Below, one piece after another: positions 45,756 through 55,662 of a DNA stretch of 64,000 nucleotides (positions are counted from its first letter, which is position 1; each line of letters begins with the position of its first letter). The DNA lies in NCBI RefSeq assembly GCF_004217045.1, contig NZ_SGXM01000001.1, positions 992,001 through 1,056,000 on the forward strand, read 5' to 3'. A model generated the notes under the pieces. That model saw only the letters and a list, made by a program, of their open reading frames with translations, was not told the origin of the DNA and searched no databases. The DNA comes from Cupriavidus agavae. Lineage in GTDB: Bacteria > Pseudomonadota > Gammaproteobacteria > Burkholderiales > Burkholderiaceae. A program made the translations under genes and the position numbers.

Positions 45756-46763
45756 ATGATTCGCAAGCTGGCTATCGGCCTGGCCGTACTTTCCGCGCTT
45801 GGCGCCGCCCAGACCGCCTTTGCCAACACCAATCTGCTGAACGTGTCCTACGACCCCACGCGCGAGCTGTACGTGGATGTGAACGCCGCGTTTGCCAAGG
45901 CGTACAAGGCGCAGGGCGGCGACACGGTGCAGATCCGCCAGTCGCACGGCGGCTCGGGCAAGCAGGCGCGTTCGGTGATCGACGGGCTGGACGCCGACGT
46001 GGTCACGCTGGCGCTGGGCTACGACATCGACGCCATCGCCGAGCGCGGCTTCATCAAGCCTGACTGGCAGAAGCGCCTGCCGCACAACGCGTCGCCGTAC
46101 ACCTCGACGATCGTGTTCCTGGTGCGCAAGGGCAATCCCAAGGGCATCAAGGACTGGAACGATCTGGTCAAGCCGGGCGTGCAGGTCATCACGCCGAACC
46201 CCAAGACGTCGGGCGGCGCCCGCTGGAACTACCTGGCCGCGTGGGGCTACGCGCTGCGCCAGCCGGGCGGCAACGATGCCAAGGCGAAGGAGTTCGTCGG
46301 CCACCTGCTCAAGAACGTGCCGGTGCTCGATTCGGGTGCGCGCGGCGCCACCACCACGTTCGTCGAACGCGGCCTGGGCGATGTGCTGATCGCCTGGGAG
46401 AACGAGGCCATCCTGGCCATCAAGGAACTGGGTCCGGACAAGTTCGACATCGTCGCGCCGTCGGTCTCGATCCTGGCCGAGCCGCCCGTGGCAGTGGTCG
46501 ACAAGGTGGTGGACAAGAAGGGCACGCGCAAGGCGGCGGAAGCCTACCTGCAGTTCCTGTACACCGACGAGGGCCAGGAAATCGCGGCCAAGAACTACTA
46601 CCGCCCGATTTCCGAGAAGGTGGCGGCCAAGTACGCGGCCAACTTCCCGAAGGTGAAGCTGTTCACGATCGACGAGGTCTTCGGCGGCTGGGCCAAGGCG
46701 CAGAAGACGCACTTTGCCGATGGCGGTTCGTTTGACCAAGTGTACCAGCCCGGCAAGCGGTAA
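45756..46763 (+). CDS. sbp: periplasmic sulfate-binding protein
   Basis: Captures sulfate (and thiosulfate) for the CysTWA ABC importer. The 335-residue precursor has a Sec signal peptide of about 23 residues ending TAFA. The mature protein shows the sulfate/thiosulfate-binding signatures [13 protein letters not shown] and [16 protein letters not shown], then [16 protein letters not shown] and [15 protein letters not shown]. The ATG at 45756 begins the signal peptide; GGGAG lies upstream. The transporter genes cysTWA lie 6 kb downstream beyond the ssu cluster. CysB control is expected but no site can be read. Confidence 0.97.
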   Translation: MIRKLAIGLAVLSALGAAQTAFANTNLLNVSYDPTRELYVDVNAAFAKAYKAQGGDTVQIRQSHGGSGKQARSVIDGLDADVVTLALGYDIDAIAERGFIKPDWQKRLPHNASPYTSTIVFLVRKGNPKGIKDWNDLVKPGVQVITPNPKTSGGARWNYLAAWGYALRQPGGNDAKAKEFVGHLLKNVPVLDSGARGATTTFVERGLGDVLIAWENEAILAIKELGPDKFDIVAPSVSILAEPPVAVVDKVVDKKGTRKAAEAYLQFLYTDEGQEIAAKNYYRPISEKVAAKYAANFPKVKLFTIDEVFGGWAKAQKTHFADGGSFDQVYQPGKR

Positions 46764-46823
46764 CGCCTGGCGCCGGGGCGTCGCGCCTGCGTCCGCCCCG
46801 GCGCGCCTGACAAGGAGCTTGCG

Positions 46824-46898
46824 ATGTCCGCTGTCCCCGCTGCACCCCTGCCCGAAGCCGTATCCCGCCGCATCGCCACGGGGCGATGTCCCGCCTGA
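46824..46898 (+). CDS. short ORF 1 upstream of ssuA (possible leader peptide)
   Basis: Encodes 24 residues, MSAVPAAPLPEAVSRRIATG then RCPA, with AAGGAG six bases before the ATG. It contains one Cys near its end. It lies between sbp and ssuA in a 241-bp gap without other function. It may be translated as a cis-regulatory leader sensing cysteine or Cys-tRNA, or simply be chance. Confidence 0.35.
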   Translation: MSAVPAAPLPEAVSRRIATGRCPA

Positions 46899-46925
46899 AC
46901 TGAATTCCCGAGCCTGAGGTTCCGC

Positions 46926-46988
46926 ATGCCGCCTGTCGATCCCGACACGCCGGCAGGGCGCCGTGCCGCCATCGCTTTCGTCTTCTAA
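46926..46988 (+). CDS. short ORF 2 upstream of ssuA
   Basis: Encodes 20 residues, MPPVDPDTPAGRRAAIAFVF, with TGAGG six to seven bases before the ATG and TAA 16 nt before the ssuA ATG. Its position suggests translational coupling or a role in controlling ssuA. No family is recognised. Confidence 0.35.
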   Translation: MPPVDPDTPAGRRAAIAFVF

Positions 46989-47004
46989 TTTTCAGGATTC
47001 TGCT

Positions 47005-48045
47005 ATGTCATCGTCTGTTTTCCGCCCGATTTCCCTGCGCCGGCGCCTGCTGCTGGGCGCGCTGGTCATTGCCACCGGCCTGGCCTACGGGCTGGCCGCC
47101 GCGCCCGCCCATGCGCAGTCGCAGTCCGTGAACGGCAAGCAACTGCGCATCGGCTACCAGAAGTACGGCACGCTGACGCTGCTCAAGGCGCGTGGCACGC
47201 TGGAGAAGCGGCTGGCCGGGCAGGGCATCACGGTCAAATGGACCGAGTTTCCGGCGGGGCCGCAGTTGCTGGAGGGTCTGAACGTGGGTGCGATCGATTT
47301 CGGCACCGTGGGCGAGGCCCCGCCGATCTTCGCGCAGGCCGCGGGCGCCCAACTGGCCTATATCGGCAACGAGCCGCCCGCGCCCACGGCCGAGGCCATC
47401 GTCGTGCCGAAGGGCTCGGCGCTGAAATCCGTCACGGACCTGAAGGGCAAGCGCGTGGCGCTGAACAAGGGCTCGAACGTGCATTACCTGCTGGTGCGCC
47501 AACTGGAGAAGGCCGGCGTGGCGTGGAACGAGATCCAGCCCGTCTACCTGCCGCCCGCCGATGCCCGCGCGGCCTTCGAGCGTGGCGCGGTCGATGCCTG
47601 GGTGATCTGGGACCCGTTCCTGGCCGCCGCCGAGAAGCAGCTTGGCGCCCGCGTGCTGGCCGATGGCCGCAGCGCCGACGGCAAGGCCGTGGTCAGCAAC
47701 CACCAGTTCTACCTGGCCTCGCGCCCCTATGCCAACGCCCGGCCCGACGTGGTGGCGGTGATCCTCGACGAACTGTTCCAGCTTGGCCAATGGGCCGAGA
47801 AACATCCCAAGGACGCGGCACAGGTGCTGGTCAAGGAGACCGGCCTCGACGCCGGCGTGCTCGACCTCGCCGTTTCAAGATTTTCCTATGGCGCGAAGGC
47901 GGTCACGCCCGAGGTGCTGGCCGAACAGCAGCGCATCGCCGATGCCTTCGTCGCGCTCAAGCTGATTCCGAAACCGATCAAGGTGGCCGACGCCGCGTGG
48001 ACCGCCCCGGCTCCCGCCGCTGCCGCGCAGCAGGCCCAGCGCTGA
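47005..48045 (+). CDS. ssuA: aliphatic sulfonate-binding periplasmic protein SsuA
   Basis: Substrate-binding protein of the SsuABC alkanesulfonate importer. The 346-residue precursor has a signal peptide of about 36 residues ending AHA with an RRR cluster before the hydrophobic core. The mature protein reads [20 protein letters not shown], then [20 protein letters not shown] and [19 protein letters not shown], all typical of SsuA. The ATG at 47005 (MSSSVFRP) fits the signal peptide. The C-terminus is an Ala/Gln tail. First gene of ssuADCB. Confidence 0.96.
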   Translation: MSSSVFRPISLRRRLLLGALVIATGLAYGLAAAPAHAQSQSVNGKQLRIGYQKYGTLTLLKARGTLEKRLAGQGITVKWTEFPAGPQLLEGLNVGAIDFGTVGEAPPIFAQAAGAQLAYIGNEPPAPTAEAIVVPKGSALKSVTDLKGKRVALNKGSNVHYLLVRQLEKAGVAWNEIQPVYLPPADARAAFERGAVDAWVIWDPFLAAAEKQLGARVLADGRSADGKAVVSNHQFYLASRPYANARPDVVAVILDELFQLGQWAEKHPKDAAQVLVKETGLDAGVLDLAVSRFSYGAKAVTPEVLAEQQRIADAFVALKLIPKPIKVADAAWTAPAPAAAAQQAQR

Positions 48046-48115
48046 GCGCATCGCCGTTTCTCCAGATCTCCGCACAGCATCACCGAACAGCATCACCGAA
48101 CGAGAGAGGCCCGAC

Positions 48116-49279
48116 ATGCAAGTTTTCTGGTTCATCCCCACGCACGGCGACAGCCGCTACCTTGGCACCTCGGAAGGCGCCCGCGAGGTTGGCTTCGACT
48201 ATCTGAAGCAGATCGCCGTGGCCGCCGATACGCTGGGCTACGAGGGCGTGCTGATTCCCACCGGGCGCTCGTGCGAAGACCCGTGGGTGGCCGCCTCGGC
48301 GTTGGCCGCCGTCACGCGCAACCTGAAGTTCCTGGTGGCCGTGCGGCCCGGTCTGATGACGCCCACGCTGGCCGCCCGCATGGCCGCCACGTTCGACCGC
48401 ATCTCGGGCGGCCGGCTGCTGGTGAATCTGGTCACGGGCGGCGACACGGCCGAGCTTGAAGGCGACGGGCTGTTTCTCGACCACGCGCAGCGCTACGAGG
48501 CGTCGTCCGAGTTCATCCGGGTCTGGCGCGACGTGCTGGCGGCCAGCCACGACGCGGGCGAGGTCAGCTTCGAAGGTCGCCACATCACGGTCAAGGGCGC
48601 CCGCGTGCTGTACCCGCCGGTGCAGCGTCCGCATCCGCCCGTGTACTTCGGCGGCTCGTCGGCGGCGGCGCATGACCTGGCGGCCGGGCAGGTAGAGAAG
48701 TACCTGACCTGGGGCGAGCCACCCGCCGAGGTGGCGAAGAAGATTGCCGATGTGCGCGCCCGGGCGGCACGGCACGGCCGCGAGGTCACCTTCGGCATCC
48801 GCCTGCATGTGATCGTGCGCGAGACTGCGGACGAAGCCTGGGCCGCCGCCGAGCGCCTGATCAGCCGGCTCGACGACGCCACCGTGGCGCGCGCCCAGGC
48901 CGTGTTTGCCAAGATGGATTCCGAAGGGCAGCGCCGCATGGCCGCGCTGCATGCCGGGGGCGCCAACCGCACGCGCGAGGCGCTGGAAATCAGCCCGAAC
49001 CTGTGGGCCGGCGTGGGGCTGGTGCGCGGCGGCGCCGGCACGGCGCTGGTGGGCGATCCGCAGACCGTGGCCGCGCGCATCGAGGAGTATGCGGACCTCG
49101 GCATCGATACCTTCGTGCTGTCGGGCTATCCGCACCTCGAAGAAGCCTACCGCTTTGCCGAACTGGTGTTCCCGCTGCTGCCGCGCAAGGTGCGCGACAA
49201 GCTGCCGGGACAGGTGCTGTCCGGCCCGTTTGGCGAAGTGATGGCGACCGGCATCGTGCCGCGTGCCTCGCAAAGTTAA
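48116..49279 (+). CDS. ssuD: FMNH2-dependent alkanesulfonate monooxygenase SsuD
   Basis: Splits C-S bonds of alkanesulfonates to aldehyde and sulfite using FMNH2 supplied by a reductase. The 387-residue TIM-barrel protein starts [20 protein letters not shown] and carries [16 protein letters not shown] with the conserved Cys, [15 protein letters not shown] and the Arg/Tyr residues of the luciferase-like active site. GAGAGG precedes the ATG. The partner reductase SsuE is not adjacent; the FMN reductase at 12.2 kb is a different subfamily. Between ssuA and ssuC. Confidence 0.97.
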   Translation: MQVFWFIPTHGDSRYLGTSEGAREVGFDYLKQIAVAADTLGYEGVLIPTGRSCEDPWVAASALAAVTRNLKFLVAVRPGLMTPTLAARMAATFDRISGGRLLVNLVTGGDTAELEGDGLFLDHAQRYEASSEFIRVWRDVLAASHDAGEVSFEGRHITVKGARVLYPPVQRPHPPVYFGGSSAAAHDLAAGQVEKYLTWGEPPAEVAKKIADVRARAARHGREVTFGIRLHVIVRETADEAWAAAERLISRLDDATVARAQAVFAKMDSEGQRRMAALHAGGANRTREALEISPNLWAGVGLVRGGAGTALVGDPQTVAARIEEYADLGIDTFVLSGYPHLEEAYRFAELVFPLLPRKVRDKLPGQVLSGPFGEVMATGIVPRASQS

Positions 49280-49289
49280 AGGAACGGCT

Positions 49290-50093
49290 ATGTCATCGAC
49301 TTCCAAAGCCGGGCCCGGCCGGGGCATCGGTGCCGTGGGGCAGGCCGTCGCCCCGTGGATCGTTCCCGTGCTGCTGATCGTGGGCTGGCAGGCCGCCTCG
49401 CAACTGGGCTGGCTGTCGAGCCGCGTGCTGCCGGCGCCGTTGGCGGTGGTGGAGGCCGCCTGGGGGCTGGCCGTGTCCGGCGAGCTGTGGCGCCATGTCT
49501 GGGTCAGCACGTGGCGTGCGCTGGTGGGGCTGGCGGTGGGCGGCGGGCTGGGCCTGCTGCTGGGGCTGCTGACCGGCACGTTCCGCCCGGTGGCCACGCT
49601 GCTCGACAGCACGTTGCAGATGGTGCGCAACATTCCCACGCTGGCGCTGATTCCGCTGGTGATCCTGTGGTTCGGCATCGACGAGACCGCCAAGCTGTTC
49701 CTGGTGGCGCTGGGTGTGTTCTTCCCGGTGTACCTGAACACGTACCACGGCATCCGCGCCGTCGATCCGGGGCTGGTCGAGATGGCGCGCAGCTACGGGC
49801 TGTCTGGCTGGCGGCTGTACCGCGAGGTGATCCTGCCCGGCGCGCTGCCCAACATCCTGGTGGGCGTGCGGTTCTCGCTGGGGCTGATGTGGGTGATCCT
49901 GATCGTGGCCGAGACCATCTCGGCGCAGTCGGGCATCGGCTACATGACGATGAACGCGCGCGAATTCCTGCAGACCGATGTGGTGCTGGTGGGCATCCTG
50001 CTCTACGCGCTGCTGGGCAAGCTGGCCGATGTGCTGTCGCGCTCGCTCGAACGGTTCTGGCTGCGCTGGCATCCCGGCTACCAGGCCCACTGA
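49290..50093 (+). CDS. ssuC: alkanesulfonate ABC transporter permease SsuC
   Basis: Inner-membrane permease of the SsuABC importer. The 267-residue protein has about six hydrophobic segments and the EAA-type loop [20 protein letters not shown] that docks the ATPase. The ATG at 49290 follows AAAGGAA, 10 nt after ssuD; an in-frame start inside the ssuD end is less likely. Confidence 0.95.
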   Translation: MSSTSKAGPGRGIGAVGQAVAPWIVPVLLIVGWQAASQLGWLSSRVLPAPLAVVEAAWGLAVSGELWRHVWVSTWRALVGLAVGGGLGLLLGLLTGTFRPVATLLDSTLQMVRNIPTLALIPLVILWFGIDETAKLFLVALGVFFPVYLNTYHGIRAVDPGLVEMARSYGLSGWRLYREVILPGALPNILVGVRFSLGLMWVILIVAETISAQSGIGYMTMNAREFLQTDVVLVGILLYALLGKLADVLSRSLERFWLRWHPGYQAH

Positions 50094-50115
50094 TTCCGAC
50101 CCAAGGAGGACTCCC

Positions 50116-51033
50116 ATGCAAACGCTCTATCCGGTGGAAGCCGCGGCGCTGGCCTGGCTCGAAGCAGGGCTGGCGGCGCGCCAGGACGAACGCGCGGCGC
50201 GCGAACCGGCGCAGGCCGCACAGGACGCACCGCACGCAGGCGGCATTGCGCTGCACGTGCGGCAGGTGGTCAAGTGCTACGACGGGCGCGAGGTGCTGCA
50301 CGGCATCGACCTCGACGTCACGCCGGGCGAGTTCGTCGCCATCGTGGGCCGCAGCGGCTGCGGCAAGAGCACGCTGCTGCGGCTGGTGGCTGGCCTGGAA
50401 GAGGCCGATGGCGGCGCGGTGTCGCTGGACGGCCGGGCTGGCGGCGGCCTGCGGGACAGCATCCGCGTGATGTTCCAGGACGCGCGGCTGCTGCCGTGGA
50501 AGCGCGTGCTCGACAACGTGGCGCTGGGCCTGCCGCGCGCCCGGCGCGGCGACGCCGCCGCCGTGCTCGAACAGGTGGGGCTGGCCGAGCGTGCGGGCGA
50601 ATGGCCGGCGCGGCTCTCGGGCGGGCAGCGCCAGCGCGTGGCACTGGCCCGGGCGCTGGTCCACCATCCGCGCCTGCTGCTGCTGGACGAACCGCTCGGG
50701 GCGCTCGACGCGCTCACGCGCATCGACATGCAGGGCCTGATCGAAGGGCTGTGGCGCCGGCTCGGCTTCACGGCGCTGCTGGTCACGCACGATGTCTCAG
50801 AGGCCGTGGCGCTGGCTGACCGCGTGGTGCTGATCGAGGATGGCCGGATCGCGCTGGACCAGCGCGTGGCGCTGGACCGGCCCCGCCAGCGCGGTTCGGC
50901 GGCGTTCGCGCAACTCGAAGACGCCGTGCTGCGCCGCGTGATGCGCCAGCCATCGGCGCCGGCGCAGCCGGCAACCCCCGTTACATCATCTTCCAAACTT
51001 CACGCGCCGGCCGCCGAGGAACTCCTATCATGA
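50116..51033 (+). CDS. ssuB: alkanesulfonate ABC transporter ATP-binding protein SsuB
   Basis: ATPase that powers SsuABC. The 305-residue protein has Walker A GRSGCGKS (residues 78-85), signature [15 protein letters not shown], Walker [13 protein letters not shown] and the switch His in [10 protein letters not shown]. Compared with E. coli SsuB (about 255) it has an extra N-terminal 45 residues (Ala/Arg/Glu-rich) and a short C-terminal tail. The ATG at 50116 follows AAGGAGG, so the extension is probably real. Confidence 0.95.
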   Translation: MQTLYPVEAAALAWLEAGLAARQDERAAREPAQAAQDAPHAGGIALHVRQVVKCYDGREVLHGIDLDVTPGEFVAIVGRSGCGKSTLLRLVAGLEEADGGAVSLDGRAGGGLRDSIRVMFQDARLLPWKRVLDNVALGLPRARRGDAAAVLEQVGLAERAGEWPARLSGGQRQRVALARALVHHPRLLLLDEPLGALDALTRIDMQGLIEGLWRRLGFTALLVTHDVSEAVALADRVVLIEDGRIALDQRVALDRPRQRGSAAFAQLEDAVLRRVMRQPSAPAQPATPVTSSSKLHAPAAEELLS

Positions 51034-51070
51034 GCAATCAGGCGAACCGCGCACCGCTACGGACGCACCC

Positions 51071-51904
51071 ATGACCCTGCCTTCCGCACTCGACCGCTAC
51101 CTGGACACCCTGCCGCGCGAACCCGTGGCCGGCCGCGAACTCTGGCGCGATGCACGCGGGCAGGTGCAGGGGCAGTATTTCAACTGCTCGCTGACCAGCG
51201 CGTTCGAACCGCTGGCCACGCTGGCCGACCGCCGCGTGGTGGCGCACGAGGGCACCATCCGCACCTATGCCGGCGACGGCGTGGGGCTGGCCGCCTGGAA
51301 GCTGTTCGCGATGGCCGCCGACGACGCCTCGCTGGTCTCGCTCGACCGGCTGTCGCGGCTGGTGCATGCGATGAACTACTTTGCGGCGCACGGCGAACAC
51401 AAGCTCGTGCTCAACGTCCACAACCGGCTGCTTGCCGCGGTGGCCGACGACCACGGCGCCGCGTTCCGGCGCGCGCTCGAATCGCTGGGCCTGCCGGTGG
51501 ACCGTTTCGTGATCCAGGTGCCGGCCAGCGCCAACGACGACCTGCCGCTGCTGCTGCACGTGGTGGGTAACTACCGCCGCAACGGGTTTGCGGTCAGCCT
51601 GCAGGCGTCTGACCCGGCCGAGGCCGGCGCGCTGATGGCGCACGCGCTGCCTGACTGGCTCAAGCTCGACATGCGCCGCACCTGGACCGACCGCCAGCTG
51701 GCCGGGCTGCGGGCCAGTGCCGACGGCGCCGGCGTGACGCTGATCGGGCGGCGGCTCAACGACGACGAGATCGTGGAGCGGCTGCAGAACGCCGGGATCG
51801 CGCTGGGGCAGGGCGAGGCGGTGGCGGGCGGGCCGGTGCAGGCAAGGCACCTGCACGCGCAGGCGGGGGACCGGACCGGGGCGGCAGCGACAACGACCAA
51901 ATAA
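51071..51904 (+). CDS. degenerate EAL-domain protein in the ssu operon
   Basis: A 277-residue cytoplasmic protein with the outline of an EAL domain. AFEPLATLADRRVVAHEGTI matches the first strand, but the EAL triplet is EGT. LDRLSRLVHAMNYF and LVLNVHNRLLAAV match the next helices and strand. The conserved second Glu region reads VIQVPAS, and DWLKLDMRRTW replaces the usual DDFG/K region. Key metal-binding residues are missing, so c-di-GMP hydrolysis is unlikely; binding of c-di-GMP or a protein partner is possible. It is 37 nt after ssuB and before an RBBP9-like hydrolase gene, apparently part of the sulfonate operon. Confidence 0.75.
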   Translation: MTLPSALDRYLDTLPREPVAGRELWRDARGQVQGQYFNCSLTSAFEPLATLADRRVVAHEGTIRTYAGDGVGLAAWKLFAMAADDASLVSLDRLSRLVHAMNYFAAHGEHKLVLNVHNRLLAAVADDHGAAFRRALESLGLPVDRFVIQVPASANDDLPLLLHVVGNYRRNGFAVSLQASDPAEAGALMAHALPDWLKLDMRRTWTDRQLAGLRASADGAGVTLIGRRLNDDEIVERLQNAGIALGQGEAVAGGPVQARHLHAQAGDRTGAAATTTK

Positions 51905-51925
51905 CGGCGCGAACGAGGAGGGAGC

Positions 51926-52639
51926 ATGGTGGCATCGGCAGGAACCGAAGGGGGCGCGCGGGCGCCAGGGGCGCGGGGCGCGCCGGGCAGGGGGCGCGAG
52001 GTGACGCGGCTCGAAGTGCCGCGCGGATTGCAGGTCCTGACGGTGCCGGGGCTGCACGGCAGCGGCCCGGCGCACTGGCAGAGCCGGTGGGAGGCGCTGT
52101 ACCCGGACTGGCAGCGCATCGAGCAGCACGACTGGGGCCGCCCGAGCCTGCCACTGTGGTCCGAGCGGGTGTCCGAAGGCGTCTCGCGGGCGCTGCGTGT
52201 GGCGTCGCGCGGGGCGGTGCTGGTGGCGCATAGCTTCGGCTGCCTGGCCGCGCTGCGGCAGGCGGCGCTCGATCCGGTGGGCATCGCCGGCGCGCTGCTG
52301 GTGGCGCCGGCCGACCCCGACAAGTTTGGCGTGGGCGCCTTGTTGCCTGCCTGGCGCCTGCCGTTCCCCACCGTGCTGGTGGCCAGCACCAATGACCCGT
52401 GGATGTCCCAGCGCACCGCATTCAGCTGGGGCACGCTCTGGGGCAGCGAACTGATCGACGCCGGGGCGCTGGGCCATATCAATGCCGATTCCAACCTCGC
52501 GGATTGGACAATCGGCCAGGGCTTGCTCGCCACTTTGCTGCAGCGAATCGACTCGGAAGGGCGAATTCTGGCCATGGGTGACGGATCGGACACCTGGGAG
52601 GCGTCGGCAGAGGTCAGCCCGACATCGCCTTATATTTAA
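51926..52639 (+). CDS. RBBP9/YdeN-family alpha/beta serine hydrolase
   Basis: A 237-residue cytoplasmic hydrolase. The first about 30 residues are a low-complexity Gly/Ala/Arg tail; the family core starts with TVPGLHGSGPAHWQSRWE. The catalytic triad is Ser103 (AHSFGCLAAL), Asp157 (ASTNDPWMS) and His184 (LGHINADS), in the order typical of RBBP9-like Ser_hydrolase proteins. A strong GAGGAGGGAG precedes the ATG, 21 nt after the EAL-like gene. The substrate is unknown; the context suggests an ester or thioester formed in sulfur metabolism. Confidence 0.88.
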   Translation: MVASAGTEGGARAPGARGAPGRGREVTRLEVPRGLQVLTVPGLHGSGPAHWQSRWEALYPDWQRIEQHDWGRPSLPLWSERVSEGVSRALRVASRGAVLVAHSFGCLAALRQAALDPVGIAGALLVAPADPDKFGVGALLPAWRLPFPTVLVASTNDPWMSQRTAFSWGTLWGSELIDAGALGHINADSNLADWTIGQGLLATLLQRIDSEGRILAMGDGSDTWEASAEVSPTSPYI

Positions 52640-52674
52640 AACATCTAAGAAAATGCGGAAAGATTCGTTCTGTT

Positions 52675-52728
52675 TATAAGGACGCATCTGCAAAATTTGT
52701 CTCGTACACCGGCGCCTTATGCGCCGGT
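52675..52728 (+). promoter_or_regulatory. cysT promoter region and leader hairpin
   Basis: The gap before cysT is markedly AT-rich (52633-52700), as expected for CysB-activated promoters. TATAAG (52675-52680) could be the -10. A perfect hairpin ACCGGCGC (52708-52715) / GCGCCGGT (52721-52728) followed by TTCAT lies in the leader, 18 nt before the ATG. It could terminate the ssu transcript or attenuate cysT. Confidence 0.45.
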
Positions 52729-52746
52729 TTCATATAGACGAGACCC

Positions 52747-53685
52747 ATGCCCCCCTCGATTTCCCTGTCGGATGCGCCACCGCCCGTGGTGAACCACGCG
52801 CCCAAGCGGCTGGCCCCGGCCTCGCAGCGGTTTACGGTACTGCCCGGTTTCGGGCTGTCGCTGGGCTTCACGATCTTCTACCTGACGCTGATCGTCCTGA
52901 TTCCGCTGTCGGCCACGTTCCTGAAGACCTTCACGATGACGTGGGAGCAGTTCTGGACCACGGTGTCGAATCCGCGCGTCGTGGCGTCGCTGGAACTGAG
53001 CTTCGGGGCCTCGCTGGTGGCGGCGCTGATCAACACGGCGTTCGGCATCGTGGTGGCCTGGGTGCTGGTGCGCTACCGCTTCTTCGGCAAGCGTTTCATC
53101 GATGCGCTGGTGGACCTGCCCTTCGCACTGCCCACCGCCGTGGCCGGTATCGCGCTGACCGCGCTGTTCGCCGGCAACGGCTGGATCGGCCGCTATCTGG
53201 AACCGCTCGGCATCAAGGTGGCGTTCACGCCGCTTGGCGTGGTGGTGGCGCTGACCTTCATCGGCCTGCCGTTCGTGGTGCGGACCGTGCAGCCGGTGCT
53301 GGAGGATGTGGAGCGCGAACTGGAGGAAGCGGCGGCCAGCCTGGGCGCCACGCGGCTGCAGACCTTTGGCCGGGTGATCCTGCCCGCCATCCTGCCGGCA
53401 CTGCTGACCGGCTTTGCGCTGTCGTTCGCGCGGGCCACGGGCGAGTACGGCTCGGTGGTCTTCATCTCGGGAAACATGCCGATGGTCTCCGAGATCGCGC
53501 CGCTGATGATCTATTCCAAGCTCGAACAGTATGACTACGCGGGCGCCACCGCCGTGGCCGTGGTGATGCTCGTGATCTCGTTCGTGCTGCTGCTGCTGAT
53601 CAACCTGCTGCAGGCATGGACCCGCCGCCACCAGTCCGGTGCGCGCGCCGCGGCGCTGCCCGACGGCAACCCGGAGGTGAACTGA
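52747..53685 (+). CDS. cysT: sulfate/thiosulfate ABC transporter permease CysT (CysU)
   Basis: First permease of the sulfate importer. The 312-residue protein has a Pro-rich N-terminal tail, about six membrane segments (e.g. LGFTIFYLTLIVLIPLSATF) and the EAA loop LEEAAASLGATRLQTFGRVI. ARATGEYGSVVFISGN is the sulfate-permease signature. It is followed one base later by cysW. Confidence 0.97.
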   Translation: MPPSISLSDAPPPVVNHAPKRLAPASQRFTVLPGFGLSLGFTIFYLTLIVLIPLSATFLKTFTMTWEQFWTTVSNPRVVASLELSFGASLVAALINTAFGIVVAWVLVRYRFFGKRFIDALVDLPFALPTAVAGIALTALFAGNGWIGRYLEPLGIKVAFTPLGVVVALTFIGLPFVVRTVQPVLEDVERELEEAAASLGATRLQTFGRVILPAILPALLTGFALSFARATGEYGSVVFISGNMPMVSEIAPLMIYSKLEQYDYAGATAVAVVMLVISFVLLLLINLLQAWTRRHQSGARAAALPDGNPEVN

Positions 53686-53686
53686 C

Positions 53687-54562
53687 ATGGCCGGCGCCAT
53701 TTCCCGTCTGGGCGGGAGCCGTCCCGCCGATCTGCGCGACGCCACCGCCGAATCGCCCTGGGTGAAATACACCCTGATCGGCATCGCGGTGCTGTTCCTC
53801 GGGCTGTTCCTGTTCATCCCGCTGGCCTCGGTGTTCTACGAGGCGCTGCGCAAGGGCGTGGATACCTACCTGGCCGCGCTCGTGGAGCCGGACGCCGTGG
53901 CGGCCATCCAGCTCACGCTGCTGGTGGCGGCCATCGCGGTGCCGCTGAACATCGTGTTCGGCGTGGCGGCGGCCTGGGCCATCGCCAAGTTCGAGTTCCG
54001 CGGCAAGAACCTGCTGATCACGCTGATCGACCTGCCGTTCTCGGTCTCGCCGGTGATCTCGGGCCTGATCTACGTGCTGATGTTCGGCGCGCAGGGCTGG
54101 TTCGGCCCGTGGCTCGAAGCCCACGACATCAAGATCCTGTACGCGGTGCCCGGCATTGTGCTGGCCACGATCTTCGTGACCTTCCCGTTCGTGGCGCGCG
54201 AGCTGATCCCGCTGATGCAGTCGCAGGGCAGCGAGGAAGAGGAGGCCGCGATCGTGCTCGGCGCCTCGGGCTGGCAGACCTTCTGGCACGTGACGCTGCC
54301 CAATATCCGCTGGGGCCTGCTGTACGGCGTGATCCTGTGCAACGCGCGGGCCATGGGCGAGTTTGGCGCGGTGTCGGTGGTGTCCGGCCACATTCGCGGC
54401 CTGACCAACACGATGCCGCTGCACGTGGAAATTCTCTACAACGAATACAACTTCGCGGCCGCGTTTGCCGTGGCGTCGCTGCTGACGCTGCTGGCACTGG
54501 TCACGCTGGGCATCAAGACGCTGGTCGAAATCCGCGCCGGCAAGGAACAGGAGGCACCATGA
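53687..54562 (+). CDS. cysW: sulfate/thiosulfate ABC transporter permease CysW
   Basis: Second permease, pairing with CysT. The 291-residue protein has six hydrophobic segments, an EAA loop [20 protein letters not shown] and the signature [19 protein letters not shown]. Its ATG is one base after the cysT stop and its TGA overlaps the cysA ATG (ATGA), so the genes are translationally coupled. Confidence 0.97.
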   Translation: MAGAISRLGGSRPADLRDATAESPWVKYTLIGIAVLFLGLFLFIPLASVFYEALRKGVDTYLAALVEPDAVAAIQLTLLVAAIAVPLNIVFGVAAAWAIAKFEFRGKNLLITLIDLPFSVSPVISGLIYVLMFGAQGWFGPWLEAHDIKILYAVPGIVLATIFVTFPFVARELIPLMQSQGSEEEEAAIVLGASGWQTFWHVTLPNIRWGLLYGVILCNARAMGEFGAVSVVSGHIRGLTNTMPLHVEILYNEYNFAAAFAVASLLTLLALVTLGIKTLVEIRAGKEQEAP

Positions 54563-55662
54563 GCATTCAGGTCCGCAACGTACAGAAGCAGTTTGGCGAT
54601 TTTGTCGCGCTCAACGATGTCTCGCTCGATTTCGCCGAGGGCGAACTGACGGCGCTGCTGGGGCCGTCCGGCTGCGGCAAGACCACGCTGCTGCGCATCA
54701 TCGCCGGCCTGGAACGCGCCGATTCGGGCCAGGTGGTGCTGTCCGGGCAGGATGCCTCCGCCACGCACGTGCGCCAGCGCAACGTGGGCTTCGTGTTCCA
54801 GCACTACGCGCTGTTCAAGCACATGACCGTGTTCGAGAACGTGGCCTTCGGCCTGCGCGTGAAGCCGCGCGCCGAGCGTCCTTCGGAAGCGAAGATCCAG
54901 GAGAAGGTGAAGTCGCTGCTGCAGCTGGTGCAGCTCGACTGGCTGGGCGACCGCTATCCGTCGCAGCTCTCGGGCGGCCAGCGCCAGCGCATTGCGCTGG
55001 CCCGCGCGCTGGCCGTGGAGCCGCGCGTGCTGCTGCTCGACGAGCCGTTTGGCGCGCTCGACGCCAAGGTGCGCAAGGAACTGCGCCGCTGGCTGCGCCG
55101 CCTGCACGACGAGCTGCACGTGACCAGCGTGTTCGTCACGCACGACCAGGAAGAGGCGCTCGAAGTGGCCGACCAGGTGGTGCTGATGAACAAGGGCACC
55201 GTGGAGCAGTTCGGCACGCCCGAGGCGGTCTACAACCACCCGGCCACGCCGTTCGTGTTCGGCTTCCTCGGCAACGTGAACCTGTTCCACGGCCGGCTGG
55301 AAGTGGGCGACAGCGGTGGCCTGCTGCACACGGGCGACTCGGTGCTGCCGGTGATCGGCAGCGGCCACGAGACGGCCGGCGACGCGGTGGCGTACGTGCG
55401 GCCGCATGACCTCGACCTGGAGCGCTACGCGCCCGGCACCGACGGCATCGCCGTGACGCTGCGCCGCGCGCTGACGCTGGGGCCGGTGGCCCAGCTGGAA
55501 CTGGAGCGCGAGGACAACCAGGACGTGATCGAGGTGGCGCTGCCGCTCGAACGCTTCCGCCATCAGGGCTTCCGCGAGGGCGAACTGCTGGCCGTGCGTC
55601 CGCGCCAGTTGCGCGTGTTCAACCGGGGGCAGGCCGTGCAGGAACAAGGAGCGTCGACATGA
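54559..55662 (+). CDS. cysA: sulfate/thiosulfate ABC transporter ATP-binding protein CysA
   Basis: ATPase of the sulfate importer. The 367-residue protein has Walker A GPSGCGKT (residues 35-42), signature [15 protein letters not shown], Walker [16 protein letters not shown] and a C-terminal TOBE/CysA regulatory domain that starts near residue 235. The ATG at 54559 overlaps the end of cysW by 4 nt and its own TGA overlaps the cysB ATG. Confidence 0.97.
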   Translation: MSIQVRNVQKQFGDFVALNDVSLDFAEGELTALLGPSGCGKTTLLRIIAGLERADSGQVVLSGQDASATHVRQRNVGFVFQHYALFKHMTVFENVAFGLRVKPRAERPSEAKIQEKVKSLLQLVQLDWLGDRYPSQLSGGQRQRIALARALAVEPRVLLLDEPFGALDAKVRKELRRWLRRLHDELHVTSVFVTHDQEEALEVADQVVLMNKGTVEQFGTPEAVYNHPATPFVFGFLGNVNLFHGRLEVGDSGGLLHTGDSVLPVIGSGHETAGDAVAYVRPHDLDLERYAPGTDGIAVTLRRALTLGPVAQLELEREDNQDVIEVALPLERFRHQGFREGELLAVRPRQLRVFNRGQAVQEQGAST

